Source: Candidatus Heimdallarchaeota archaeon
GTDB lineage: Archaea; Asgardarchaeota; Heimdallarchaeia; JABLTI01
NCBI GenBank assembly: GCA_030671945.1
Contig: DAOVHJ010000159.1
Location: 1-6,425, forward strand
Reading direction: 5' to 3'
DNA: 6,425 nucleotides
Below the pieces are notes generated by a model, which did no database searches, was not told the DNA's origin, and saw nothing but the letters and a program-made list of their open reading frames with translations. Below, one piece after another: positions 1 to 5,917 of the stretch (position 1 is the stretch's first letter; the number at the start of each line of letters is the position of its first letter). A program made the translations under genes and the position numbers.

Positions 1-561
1 ACTCCACCTGTTCAAGTAATAGGTATGAGTATTTATGGAAAAGGTAAGGGTTTACAAGCCCTTGATCTTGGTTGTGGAGATGGTCGCTATGCTTGTTTTC
101 TAGCAAAACAAGGTTGTGAAGTCTTTGCAGTTGATGCACTAGAAAGTGCTGTAGAAATAACTAACAAAAGAGCAAAAGCACTTGGATATGAAAAACAAGT
201 TAAAACAGAATTGAAGAATATCCCGGACTTTCCTTTAAAAGCAGAAAGCTTTGATATTATTATTGCTATGCAAGTTCTTCAGTATTTATTTGATAAAGCT
301 ATTCCTAAATTAAAAGAAATAGCTGCAGCAGTGAAACCTGGCGGATATGTTGCTTATTCAGGAAATATCTTGCCACATTTTGAAACTGATCCACCTATGA
401 CATTCATCCTTGAAAAGGAATTAAGAGAGATATTTGAAGATTGGACACTTATGAGTGTGGGTCAAGATGAAAGACTTCTCAGACCAGGAGATTTGAGAGG
501 ATACGTTTGGTTAGTAGCAAAAAAACCAACTGAGGAAGAGAAAGAAGAAGAGAAAAGCTAA
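1..561 (+). CDS. Class I SAM-dependent methyltransferase, 5' partial
   Basis: Probably transfers a methyl group from S-adenosylmethionine to an unidentified substrate in the cytoplasm. The reading frame is open to base 1. The first ATG (position 25) has no convincing ribosome-binding site and lies only 13 codons before the SAM motif, so the true start is probably outside the window. Seen directly: motif I LDLGCGDGR (nt 61-87), the acidic residue ending strand beta-2 in VFAVD (nt 121-135), the motif FDIIIAMQVLQYL (nt 250-288), and the post-core VKPGGYV turn (nt 331-351). This is the Rossmann-like Methyltransf_11/25 layout. The end, RPGDLRGYVWLVAKKP, recalls TehB-like methyltransferases, but that subfamily call is tentative. 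The last 12 residues are a Glu/Lys-rich tail. Its TAA stop overlaps the stop of the convergent downstream gene. The family is well supported; the substrate is unknown. Confidence 0.9.
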   Translation, partial: TPPVQVIGMSIYGKGKGLQALDLGCGDGRYACFLAKQGCEVFAVDALESAVEITNKRAKALGYEKQVKTELKNIPDFPLKAESFDIIIAMQVLQYLFDKAIPKLKEIAAAVKPGGYVAYSGNILPHFETDPPMTFILEKELREIFEDWTLMSVGQDERLLRPGDLRGYVWLVAKKPTEEEKEEEKS

Positions 562-3008
562 TACTTCTTTGAAGTTTCGATGAAACCGGCTTGTAAGCAT
601 GAAAGTAAGAGTTGTATTCCATCTGATAATTCCAGAAGGGTTTTGCTTTCAAAATCTCTTTTTTGGAGAATCCTAATTTCTTCAAATAGCTCTGGGTGAA
701 ATTGTAGGGTATAATCTCTCTTTACAATCCCTGTATTTGGGTTGTAATAATAAATAACTAATCCTGCTATTTCAGTTAGTATATCTTGTTTATCTTTTTC
801 TATACTATAAGCTGTTGAACTGGGTATTTCTATTCCAAAAGGCAAATTAGCAATTTCACATAATCGTGTTTCCTTTTGTAGGATTTTGTAATGTGCTCTT
901 GAGAATTTAGCTAAAAGATCTAATGCCCAGTTTAGAAACAAAATTGCTTCCTCATTCACTTCGTCACCATGAAGCATGGCGATGTCGAGTGTTTCCAATT
1001 CGTAGAAATCCTCAAGTAAACCAACATGTAGTTTGGCAATTTTTTGATATGCTTTTAGCAATTCATCTGGAACAATATTCTTTGAAGGTTTGTAAATAAG
1101 TAATTTCTTTAATCCAATTTCAGGGAGCTCATTTAGTTTTACTGCAAAGTATTGATCTTTGAAACTTGAAGCAACGACCTCTTTGTTTCTTCTCCTAACA
1201 GTGATACTGGTTCCGATTGAGTTGATTTTTTCTATTATCTCGAGAAAATGCTCTTTTGCTTTAACGTCATATTTCTCCAGTAATTTTCCAATTTTATACT
1301 TGTCTTTAACTAATTGCACAAAATAATCTCGAAGCATTTCAGCATATCCTTGATGTCCTAAACACAGAAAAAGTGCTGGATTTGATCCTGCTTTATTTCT
1401 TGAAAACATGATACTTCTAAGTAAATGAAGATAATCTTTCTTAGTTAAGTTGCCATTAGACACTTGGTCAAAACTATCAGAATCATATAATGATTGTCTT
1501 CCACCTTCAACAACAACATACCTAAAGGATCTGAGAAAATCACCAAAGGTTTCTTTATCACATAATTGTTCGATTTTCTTGAGTAACTGCTGATAATTAA
1601 TCTCAGATAACTCGAGAACAACAATATTCCAATCTAAAAGCTCATTTGTTATTGTTGCTAGATTTTTAGATGCATCCACAAGTTCTCCCCATTTATTGGA
1701 TCCGACAACGGTATCTGGTTTCAAAATTATTGCCCATTTGTTTCTCTTATTTGGAATTTTGAGGTACTTTTCAAATGTTAATTCAAAAGCTTCTATTGAT
1801 TGAATGGTTATTTGTTGTGTTTGTTTTCTCTCGAGAAAAGTAATGATTTTATGAAGACCCATTTCAAAAGGTAAATTGAAGAATGGATCTTTTAGAGGGA
1901 TTTGATATTCTATTAAATCTTCAAACTTTTTCCTACTAGAATATGACCTAAAATCAACACCAGAAAGAAATGCGATTTTAATGAGAATACTTAGTGGTAT
2001 TTTATGTTTTTTCGCTACTTTTTCGATTTCTTTTTTATGACCTAAAAGATATGATAATTTTATTTGACAATGAGCAATACTGAAATCTCCCGCAGGAACA
2101 GCTCCTACTCTAATTGGTTCCCAAGCATTTTGGTAAATGAAATCTTGCGTTCCAAAAGGAGTGTGGGAAGCAATAACAACTACTTTGCCATCAGCCATTG
2201 CTTTTTCAATAGCAGGTAACGGTGAAAATCCTGATCCCTTTTCTATGTTTATCGTTCCACTACCAAAGGCATTCAAAATGATACCATCAGCTTTTTCAAA
2301 AGCATCAAAGTAATCTTGCTCTGTCATTAAGGGTGATGTGGAGATAATCTGAACTTTCAGATTGAAATTGTCATCACAGAAAGTTGTATAGTTTGCTTTT
2401 TGACATTCTTCAGCAATTTTTCTTGCAATTGATTTCCAAGATTCAAGAATCATATCTGAAGAATCAACAGCCATTAGAGAAATTGGAATAAATTCATTAT
2501 AAAATGGTTTGAATTTTTCAGTAATAAACTCAGTAATTAAATTGCCAGTAGGAGTTAGGAAACCTTCTTTTGATTCCTCAGATTCAATAGTACCGCCAGT
2601 CCTAATTAAGTATAATTTATCCAATTTTCGATTAAGATTTAGTGGATAAGCTCTCCCTCGAATGATGATTTCATCAAGGGCTATTTTCGCAAGTTCCTCT
2701 CCTCTAAAGGCATCTGGAGACCACTTGTCAAATTTCCAAAGAGCATCTTGGAAAGCTGCTTGACCATTATTGAAAACAACGAAAATTTCTGGTCCGGTTA
2801 ATTGTGTCAATAATTTTATAGAATTTTCAATATTTGGATAAACATCTGAGGAAGAAAATTTGAAACTCAAAGGGACTTGTGACCCGGTAATTGCTACATT
2901 TGATGGTAAATTCTTCACCATATATCTGATTGCACTTAATCCCCATGACATGGTATCTGTTCCATGAGTAACAAGAAAGCCTAATTTTCGTGAACGTTTA
3001 GGAATCAT
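558..3008 (-). CDS. Rearranged type I asparaginase-like domain fused to class I glutamine amidotransferase-like domain
   Basis: An 816-residue protein, likely soluble, with no signal peptide or membrane segment seen. Residues 10-130 match the second half of a type I asparaginase N-domain: THGTDTM (14-20), TGSQVPL (41-47), K92 and DAF (99-101). Residues 131-215 match the first half: RTGGTIES (136-143), EGFLTPTGNL (148-157), VDSSDM (181-186). Residues 218-325 match the usual C-domain: FGSGTIN, GKVVVIASHTPFG, GAVPAGDFS, then KLSYLL. The usual nucleophile (T140) and the T17-D18-K92 set are present; the usual Tyr is F150. Residues 325-424 are an unassigned linker. Residues 425-780 resemble a class I glutamine amidotransferase: VVVEGG (498-503), CLGHQ (549-553, nucleophile C549), MLHGDEV (678-684), QFHPE (769-773, H771/E773). 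Inferred role: asparagine or glutamine amide hydrolysis, perhaps releasing ammonia. Start: ATG at 3008, with AAGGG 8 nt upstream and an in-frame stop just before it. It lies 68 bp behind the TrmB-like gene on the same strand. It is not GatD, which has the normal order and no such tail. Confidence 0.88.
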   Translation of the reverse strand: MIPKRSRKLGFLVTHGTDTMSWGLSAIRYMVKNLPSNVAITGSQVPLSFKFSSSDVYPNIENSIKLLTQLTGPEIFVVFNNGQAAFQDALWKFDKWSPDAFRGEELAKIALDEIIIRGRAYPLNLNRKLDKLYLIRTGGTIESEESKEGFLTPTGNLITEFITEKFKPFYNEFIPISLMAVDSSDMILESWKSIARKIAEECQKANYTTFCDDNFNLKVQIISTSPLMTEQDYFDAFEKADGIILNAFGSGTINIEKGSGFSPLPAIEKAMADGKVVVIASHTPFGTQDFIYQNAWEPIRVGAVPAGDFSIAHCQIKLSYLLGHKKEIEKVAKKHKIPLSILIKIAFLSGVDFRSYSSRKKFEDLIEYQIPLKDPFFNLPFEMGLHKIITFLERKQTQQITIQSIEAFELTFEKYLKIPNKRNKWAIILKPDTVVGSNKWGELVDASKNLATITNELLDWNIVVLELSEINYQQLLKKIEQLCDKETFGDFLRSFRYVVVEGGRQSLYDSDSFDQVSNGNLTKKDYLHLLRSIMFSRNKAGSNPALFLCLGHQGYAEMLRDYFVQLVKDKYKIGKLLEKYDVKAKEHFLEIIEKINSIGTSITVRRRNKEVVASSFKDQYFAVKLNELPEIGLKKLLIYKPSKNIVPDELLKAYQKIAKLHVGLLEDFYELETLDIAMLHGDEVNEEAILFLNWALDLLAKFSRAHYKILQKETRLCEIANLPFGIEIPSSTAYSIEKDKQDILTEIAGLVIYYYNPNTGIVKRDYTLQFHPELFEEIRILQKRDFESKTLLELSDGIQLLLSCLQAGFIETSKKY

Positions 3009-3023
3009 TGTAATAACCCTTCA

Positions 3024-3062
3024 ACTAAAAAATAATCTATCTAAGAGTTATTTACAGTTTCC
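3024..3062 (-). promoter_or_regulatory. Possible weak promoter or T-run terminator in the gap before the fusion gene
   Basis: The 68-bp gap between the regulator stop and the fusion-gene ATG is AT-rich. Read on the minus strand it has a purine-rich stretch (GGGAAACTG) followed by TAAATAAC, a loose BRE/TATA match. Further on, TTTTTT (3032-3027) could act as an archaeal-type T-tract terminator for the upstream gene. Neither element is strong. The two genes may be co-transcribed, or the fusion gene may have its own weak promoter. Confidence 0.25.
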
Positions 3063-3076
3063 CTTGTTGCTCATAA

Positions 3077-4111
3077 TTATTTCTTCTTCAAGATGTAACT
3101 TATAAGATTACTAATAACGATGGCATAAGCAATAGATCTAATTGTAAGAACTTCTGTTCCCCCAACTTTCCCAAAAGTGAGTTTAATGGTACTATCTTTT
3201 AATTCCATATTCTGTATGAATTTTAACGCTCGAGCCCAGACACGCCCATCATCTGCACTAATTAAAAGTCGAGTTTCAGTTATGAAGCAATCACAAGGTG
3301 TTTTACTGGTAAACGATCCTGAAATGTTTTCAGCTGTACCCCAAAAGAGAACTTTCTCTGTCTTCCAATCATATCCTGGAATAACTAGTTTGATTTTGTC
3401 TACTAAACTTATAATAGCAGTTTCGCGAATTATCCTTACTCCACTATCTTTAGAAATTTCTTCTTTTGTTTCGGGTTTGGTTTTTTCGACCATTCCTAGG
3501 ATTTGTTGCATTATATTATTGGAAAATTTAATCATAAACAAAGAACCGTTGCGACCACGAATGAAATATGAATCAACAGGTCCTAAAATAAAAGATAATG
3601 GTGCCGAACTAGAAATAGTATGTATCTCGCACTTCTTTTTCGATAAGAGCTTTCGCAAATCCATGGCAATTTCTAAAGCATTGTCTATCCAAGACTCGTA
3701 GAACTCTCCATCCTCAAGCATCTCTAGCAAAGAACTAGTATTACTGAAAATTACTATGGGTGGATCGGATGATTTGCCTATTTGATCTTTTTGAAGTATT
3801 TTAATTTCCTTCTTCACACCATCAATAGTACTTACAATATTAGAAATGGCATTATCGATAGTGTTCTCAGGAGGTAAGGCTTTGAATAACATTCCTTTAT
3901 CCGAAGGAACTTTGGACATGAACCCAAGTTCAACTAAACCATCTAATACCTCATAAACTTTGGATCTTGGAACACCGGATTCTTTTGCGATAAGATAAGC
4001 ACTTGCGTCTCCTAAAACTACACTTGCTATATACACTTGTGCTTGATATTTCTGCAATCCTATTCTTGTGAGGCCCTCAACTAGTTTTTCATCGATTTGC
4101 ATTTTTACCAC
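3077..4111 (-). CDS. TrmB-like winged helix-turn-helix transcriptional regulator
   Basis: Predicted DNA-binding regulator of 344 residues. Residues 8-82 form a TrmB-type winged helix: EGLTRIGLQKYQAQVYIAS resembles the family's opening helix, SAYLIAKESGVPRSKVYEVLDGL is the helix-turn-helix with its recognition helix around 49-60, and GFMSKVPSDKGMLFKALPP is the wing. Residues 85-112 are likely a helical dimerisation segment. Residues 118-344 form a mixed alpha/beta ligand-sensing or effector region, beginning with the ESWIDNALEIAMDLRKLL helix typical of TrmB relatives. I see no sugar-binding signature, so the ligand is unknown. The first possible start is GTG at 4111, just after an in-frame TGA, with AAGGAA 12 nt upstream. 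An ATG at 4102 is an alternative. It is divergent from the membrane-protein gene and lies upstream of the asparaginase-like fusion gene. Self-regulation and control of either neighbour are inferred from position only. Confidence 0.87.
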   Translation of the reverse strand: MVKMQIDEKLVEGLTRIGLQKYQAQVYIASVVLGDASAYLIAKESGVPRSKVYEVLDGLVELGFMSKVPSDKGMLFKALPPENTIDNAISNIVSTIDGVKKEIKILQKDQIGKSSDPPIVIFSNTSSLLEMLEDGEFYESWIDNALEIAMDLRKLLSKKKCEIHTISSSAPLSFILGPVDSYFIRGRNGSLFMIKFSNNIMQQILGMVEKTKPETKEEISKDSGVRIIRETAIISLVDKIKLVIPGYDWKTEKVLFWGTAENISGSFTSKTPCDCFITETRLLISADDGRVWARALKFIQNMELKDSTIKLTFGKVGGTEVLTIRSIAYAIVISNLISYILKKK

Positions 4112-4123
4112 TAATCATGTTCT

Positions 4124-4138
4124 TTCCTTCGAAAGGAA
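4124..4138. repeat. Inverted repeat TTCCTT-cga-AAGGAA at the regulator's leader
   Basis: A perfect 6-bp inverted repeat with a 3-bp spacer, 13 bp upstream of the regulator's GTG. On the minus strand its proximal arm supplies the purine-rich AAGGAA that probably serves as the ribosome-binding site. It could be an operator for self-repression or a small RNA hairpin hiding the ribosome-binding site. It is short enough to have arisen by chance. Confidence 0.4.
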
Positions 4139-4141
4139 TTC

Positions 4142-4174
4142 TTTAAATATAATATATTCGCATACATATTTAAA
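4142..4174. promoter_or_regulatory. TATA-like boxes of the divergent promoter region
   Basis: Two A/T-only blocks, TTTAAATATAATATATT (4142-4158) and ATATTTAAA (4166-4174), lie between the divergently transcribed regulator and membrane-protein genes. Both resemble archaeal TATA boxes and both read plausibly on either strand. With the usual spacing of about 25 bp from TATA to start site, the 4166-4174 box would start plus-strand transcription near 4195-4200. It would start minus-strand transcription near 4145, leaving short leaders in both directions. Which box serves which gene cannot be decided by eye. Confidence 0.5.
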
Positions 4175-4178
4175 GGTC

Positions 4179-4192
4179 ACTACTCAAGTAGT
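4179..4192. promoter_or_regulatory. Candidate operator: inverted repeat ACTACT-CA-AGTAGT
   Basis: A perfect 6-bp inverted repeat with a 2-bp centre, starting 4 bp downstream (plus strand) of the ATATTTAAA box. Seen from the plus-strand gene, a bound dimer would sit between TATA and the likely start site and repress. Seen from the regulator gene it would sit just upstream of TATA. This size and symmetry suit a winged-helix dimer such as the adjacent TrmB-like protein, but that pairing is an inference. Confidence 0.45.
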
Positions 4193-4241
4193 AACTAATA
4201 GTATTTATTATTTATGGTCTTTCAAGAGGAGACGAATAAAA

Positions 4242-4958
4242 ATGGTCAACAGAAAAAAATACATCAATGATTTCGCAGTTGTTATGATGGTATTAATAGT
4301 TGGCAGCTTAATCGTTGGAGCTATTGAAGGGATAAACATTGGTCGAAATGTAAAAACCTACAATGCATACAGTGAGGAAATTGCCCCAAATGATTACATA
4401 ATTTTTAATTTCAAAATCAATGAAGGTGCTAGATTATATATTTACTATTATGCACAGAATTTGAGTATTTATTATGATGATGCAGATGTGATTTTCTCCG
4501 TCATGCGTGAGAACGACTTTGAACAATGGGTAGCAACTAATGGATCAGAACCTGGAATCTTGAATTCAACATTTTATTTTGATGATTCATATGTGAGAAC
4601 CAACAATTTACAAGTGGATTATGATGGCACTTATTATTTCATAATATTTAATACTAATCCGTATGATGTTGAAGTTCTTATTGATATAGAAATAATACCT
4701 TGGGGACATATTATTGCTGCAGGAATTATGGCTGTTCTTCTGTTATTTGGAACAACAGGAATGGGAATAAGAGTTGGTCATGTTACTGTTTACAATGCAA
4801 AACAAGAAAAGAGAACTTCAGGAAATGTATCAGTAGATACCTCAGTAACTGAACTATCTACAACTGATAGAAAAGATGGAGTCTTCTGTCAATCTTGTGG
4901 GTCACCGTTAACACCTAAGGATACCCGATACTGCCAGCAATGTGGCGCATCAGTGTAA
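4242..4958 (+). CDS. Two-pass membrane protein with external beta-rich domain and C-terminal zinc ribbon
   Basis: A 238-residue protein of unknown function. Residues 1-9 are positively charged (MVNRKK), followed by a hydrophobic segment at 11-31. Residues 33-150 are rich in Tyr, Phe, Ile and Asp with alternating beta patterns (DYIIFNFKINEGARLYIYYY; DYDGTYYFIIFN), suggesting a compact beta sandwich outside the membrane, possibly GOLD-like. Sequons at N73 and N108 are compatible with surface glycosylation. A second hydrophobic segment spans about 153-176, followed by a basic tail (RVGH, KQEKR), a Ser/Thr-rich linker, and a double-CxxC zinc ribbon (C216, C219, C231, C234) that would lie in the cytoplasm. 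The ATG at 4242 is chosen because GAGGAG (4226-4231) lies 10 nt upstream. The frame is open back to 4068, but that extension would cover the promoter and overlap the divergent gene. A sensor or scaffold role is conceivable but unproven. Confidence 0.82.
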   Translation: MVNRKKYINDFAVVMMVLIVGSLIVGAIEGINIGRNVKTYNAYSEEIAPNDYIIFNFKINEGARLYIYYYAQNLSIYYDDADVIFSVMRENDFEQWVATNGSEPGILNSTFYFDDSYVRTNNLQVDYDGTYYFIIFNTNPYDVEVLIDIEIIPWGHIIAAGIMAVLLLFGTTGMGIRVGHVTVYNAKQEKRTSGNVSVDTSVTELSTTDRKDGVFCQSCGSPLTPKDTRYCQQCGASV

Positions 4959-5008
4959 AGCTCACTTAATTGGTCTGGAATATCCCTCAAAAAATCAAGA
5001 AAAGTTAA

Positions 5009-5060
5009 AGAAAAACTCAGGTAAGAACCAACTACTTTTTCTTTCTTGCCTGGTTTTTCT
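5009..5060. terminator. Bidirectional terminator hairpin between convergent genes
   Basis: The left arm (5009-5027, AGAAAAACtCAGGTAAGAA) pairs with the right arm (5043-5060, TTCTTGCCTGGTTTTTCT). This gives about 18 base pairs with one bulged T at 5017 and one T-G wobble, around a 15-nt loop. T-rich stretches follow on both strands (plus 5054-5075; minus 5015-4991). It lies between the membrane-protein stop (4958) and the stop of the last receiver gene (5082), so it could end transcripts from both sides. Confidence 0.65.
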
Positions 5061-5081
5061 CTTACTATTATTTTTATTGCT

Positions 5082-5462
5082 TTAACCAAAGCATTGTTTT
5101 AATATCTCTTCTATAACCTTAACGAATTCTTCAGCATTATCTTTTAAAATGAAAGCTTTTGCCCCAGCTTCAATGCATTGATCTTTTATATCGAACATTC
5201 CTGATCCAGAAACACAAATCATGGGTGTATCTACTCCTTTCTTTTTTATTAGACTTATTGCATCTAAAGCTGTCATTGATGGTAGAGCATTATCAATAAT
5301 TATTACATCCCATGTCTCTTTTTTCAGAATCTTCCTTAATTCATCTTTTGTTTCCACTCTTTTATATTGGATATTTTGACAGATGCTTTTCAGATGATGA
5401 GTCATTAAGACAGCATCATTCTCTGAATCTTCAATGTAAAGTATTTTTGTTTTATCAAACAC
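5082..5462 (-). CDS. Stand-alone response regulator receiver domain (divergent)
   Basis: A 126-residue protein consisting only of a CheY-like receiver. Visible phosphorylation-site residues are the acidic pair E11-D12 (YIEDSEND), the phospho-acceptor D57 (VIIIDNALPSM), S85 in the Thr/Ser switch position (ICVSGSG), and K107 (FILKDN). The region after D57 is NALPSMTALDAI, not the usual xMPxMDG, so it is more divergent than its neighbour. There is no output domain; it probably acts by protein contact or as a phosphate sink. It starts with GTG at 5462, the only in-frame start after an upstream TGA. It begins 2 nt after the stop of the preceding receiver gene, without a strong ribosome-binding site, which suggests translational coupling. 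It is the last gene of the minus-strand signalling operon and is followed by the shared hairpin terminator. Confidence 0.88.
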   Translation of the reverse strand: MFDKTKILYIEDSENDAVLMTHHLKSICQNIQYKRVETKDELRKILKKETWDVIIIDNALPSMTALDAISLIKKKGVDTPMICVSGSGMFDIKDQCIEAGAKAFILKDNAEEFVKVIEEILKQCFG

Positions 5463-5464
5463 CT

Positions 5465-5917
5465 TTACTCACTACACTTTGTTTTTGGTTTCTGATTTAA
5501 AACTAACCAGTAAAGACCAAGTTGTCTAACTGCTTCTACAAATTGATCGAAATCCATTGGTTTTATGATGTATGAATTTGCTCCTAAACAATAGCTTTTC
5601 ACGATATCATTTTCCTCTTTTGAAGTTGTCAGAATAACTACTGGCAAGTGTTTGGTACGTAGATCTTCCCGGATTACCTTCAAAACTTCTAGCCCATCCA
5701 TTTTAGGCATTTTGATATCGAGGAGGATTACCTCAGGCATTATACTTGTATCTCTCCCTTCATATTTCCCTTCTGCAAATAAATAATCTAAGGTTTCTTG
5801 CCCATCTTTTACAACGATTAGTACATTAGCAATATTGCTCTTCTTGAATGCTCTTTGTGTAAGCAATACATCATCAGGATTGTCTTCAGCTAGGAGTATT
5901 AGTTTTCTCATTGCCAT
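5465..5917 (-). CDS. Rcp1-like stand-alone response regulator
   Basis: About 150 residues, a single receiver domain. Counting from the GTG at 5920, it shows E12-D13 (LLAEDNPDD), phospho-acceptor D68 (ILLDIKMPKMDG), T98 (VVILTTS) and K120 (YIIKPMDF). The EDNPDD opening, the YLF segment with GKYEGRD inserted before D68, and the short tail are typical of the Rcp1 family, which often partners phytochrome-like or PAS-containing histidine kinases. There is no DNA-binding domain. The start is ambiguous among GTG 5920, ATG 5917 and ATG 5911. ATG 5917 forms a TGATG overlap with the kinase stop and is preferred here. The tight junction indicates coupled translation with the upstream kinase, its likely phosphate donor. 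Confidence 0.92.
   Translation of the reverse strand: MAMRKLILLAEDNPDDVLLTQRAFKKSNIANVLIVVKDGQETLDYLFAEGKYEGRDTSIMPEVILLDIKMPKMDGLEVLKVIREDLRTKHLPVVILTTSKEENDIVKSYCLGANSYIIKPMDFDQFVEAVRQLGLYWLVLNQKPKTKCSE

Noticed and set aside
1236..1840. Recurrent CTCGAG hexamers in the fusion gene (near 1240, 1612 and 1831)
   Set aside because: They are few, irregularly spaced and coincide with Leu-Glu type codons inside the ORF, so there is no sign of a functional repeat.
558..3008. Assignment of the large gene as GatD of the Glu-tRNA(Gln) amidotransferase
   Set aside because: GatD has the normal TGGTI-first order after a small N-terminal barrel and no class I amidotransferase tail. The EGF-TP-G and TGSQ-PL details are closer to AnsA-type enzymes.
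3009..3076. A missing TGGTI segment upstream, with the swap caused by a frameshift
   Set aside because: A stop codon lies five codons before the ATG, the gap to the next gene is only 68 bp, and the TGGTI segment is present once, in frame, later in the protein.
3177..3701. 174-residue plus-strand ORF opposite the TrmB-like gene
   Set aside because: It lies wholly antisense to a gene with clear family motifs, has Ser/Ile-rich low-information composition and no recognisable domain. It is a shadow frame.
4068..4241. N-terminal extension of the membrane-protein frame back to 4068
   Set aside because: It would overlap the start of the divergent regulator gene and run through the TATA boxes and palindrome. 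The ATG at 4242 has a good GAGGAG site and begins a natural membrane-protein N-terminus.
5312..5500. Short plus-strand ORF opposite the receiver genes, and similar short ORFs at 479-685 and 4889-5089 on the minus strand
   Set aside because: All overlap well-supported genes in other frames and lack motifs or ribosome-binding sites.
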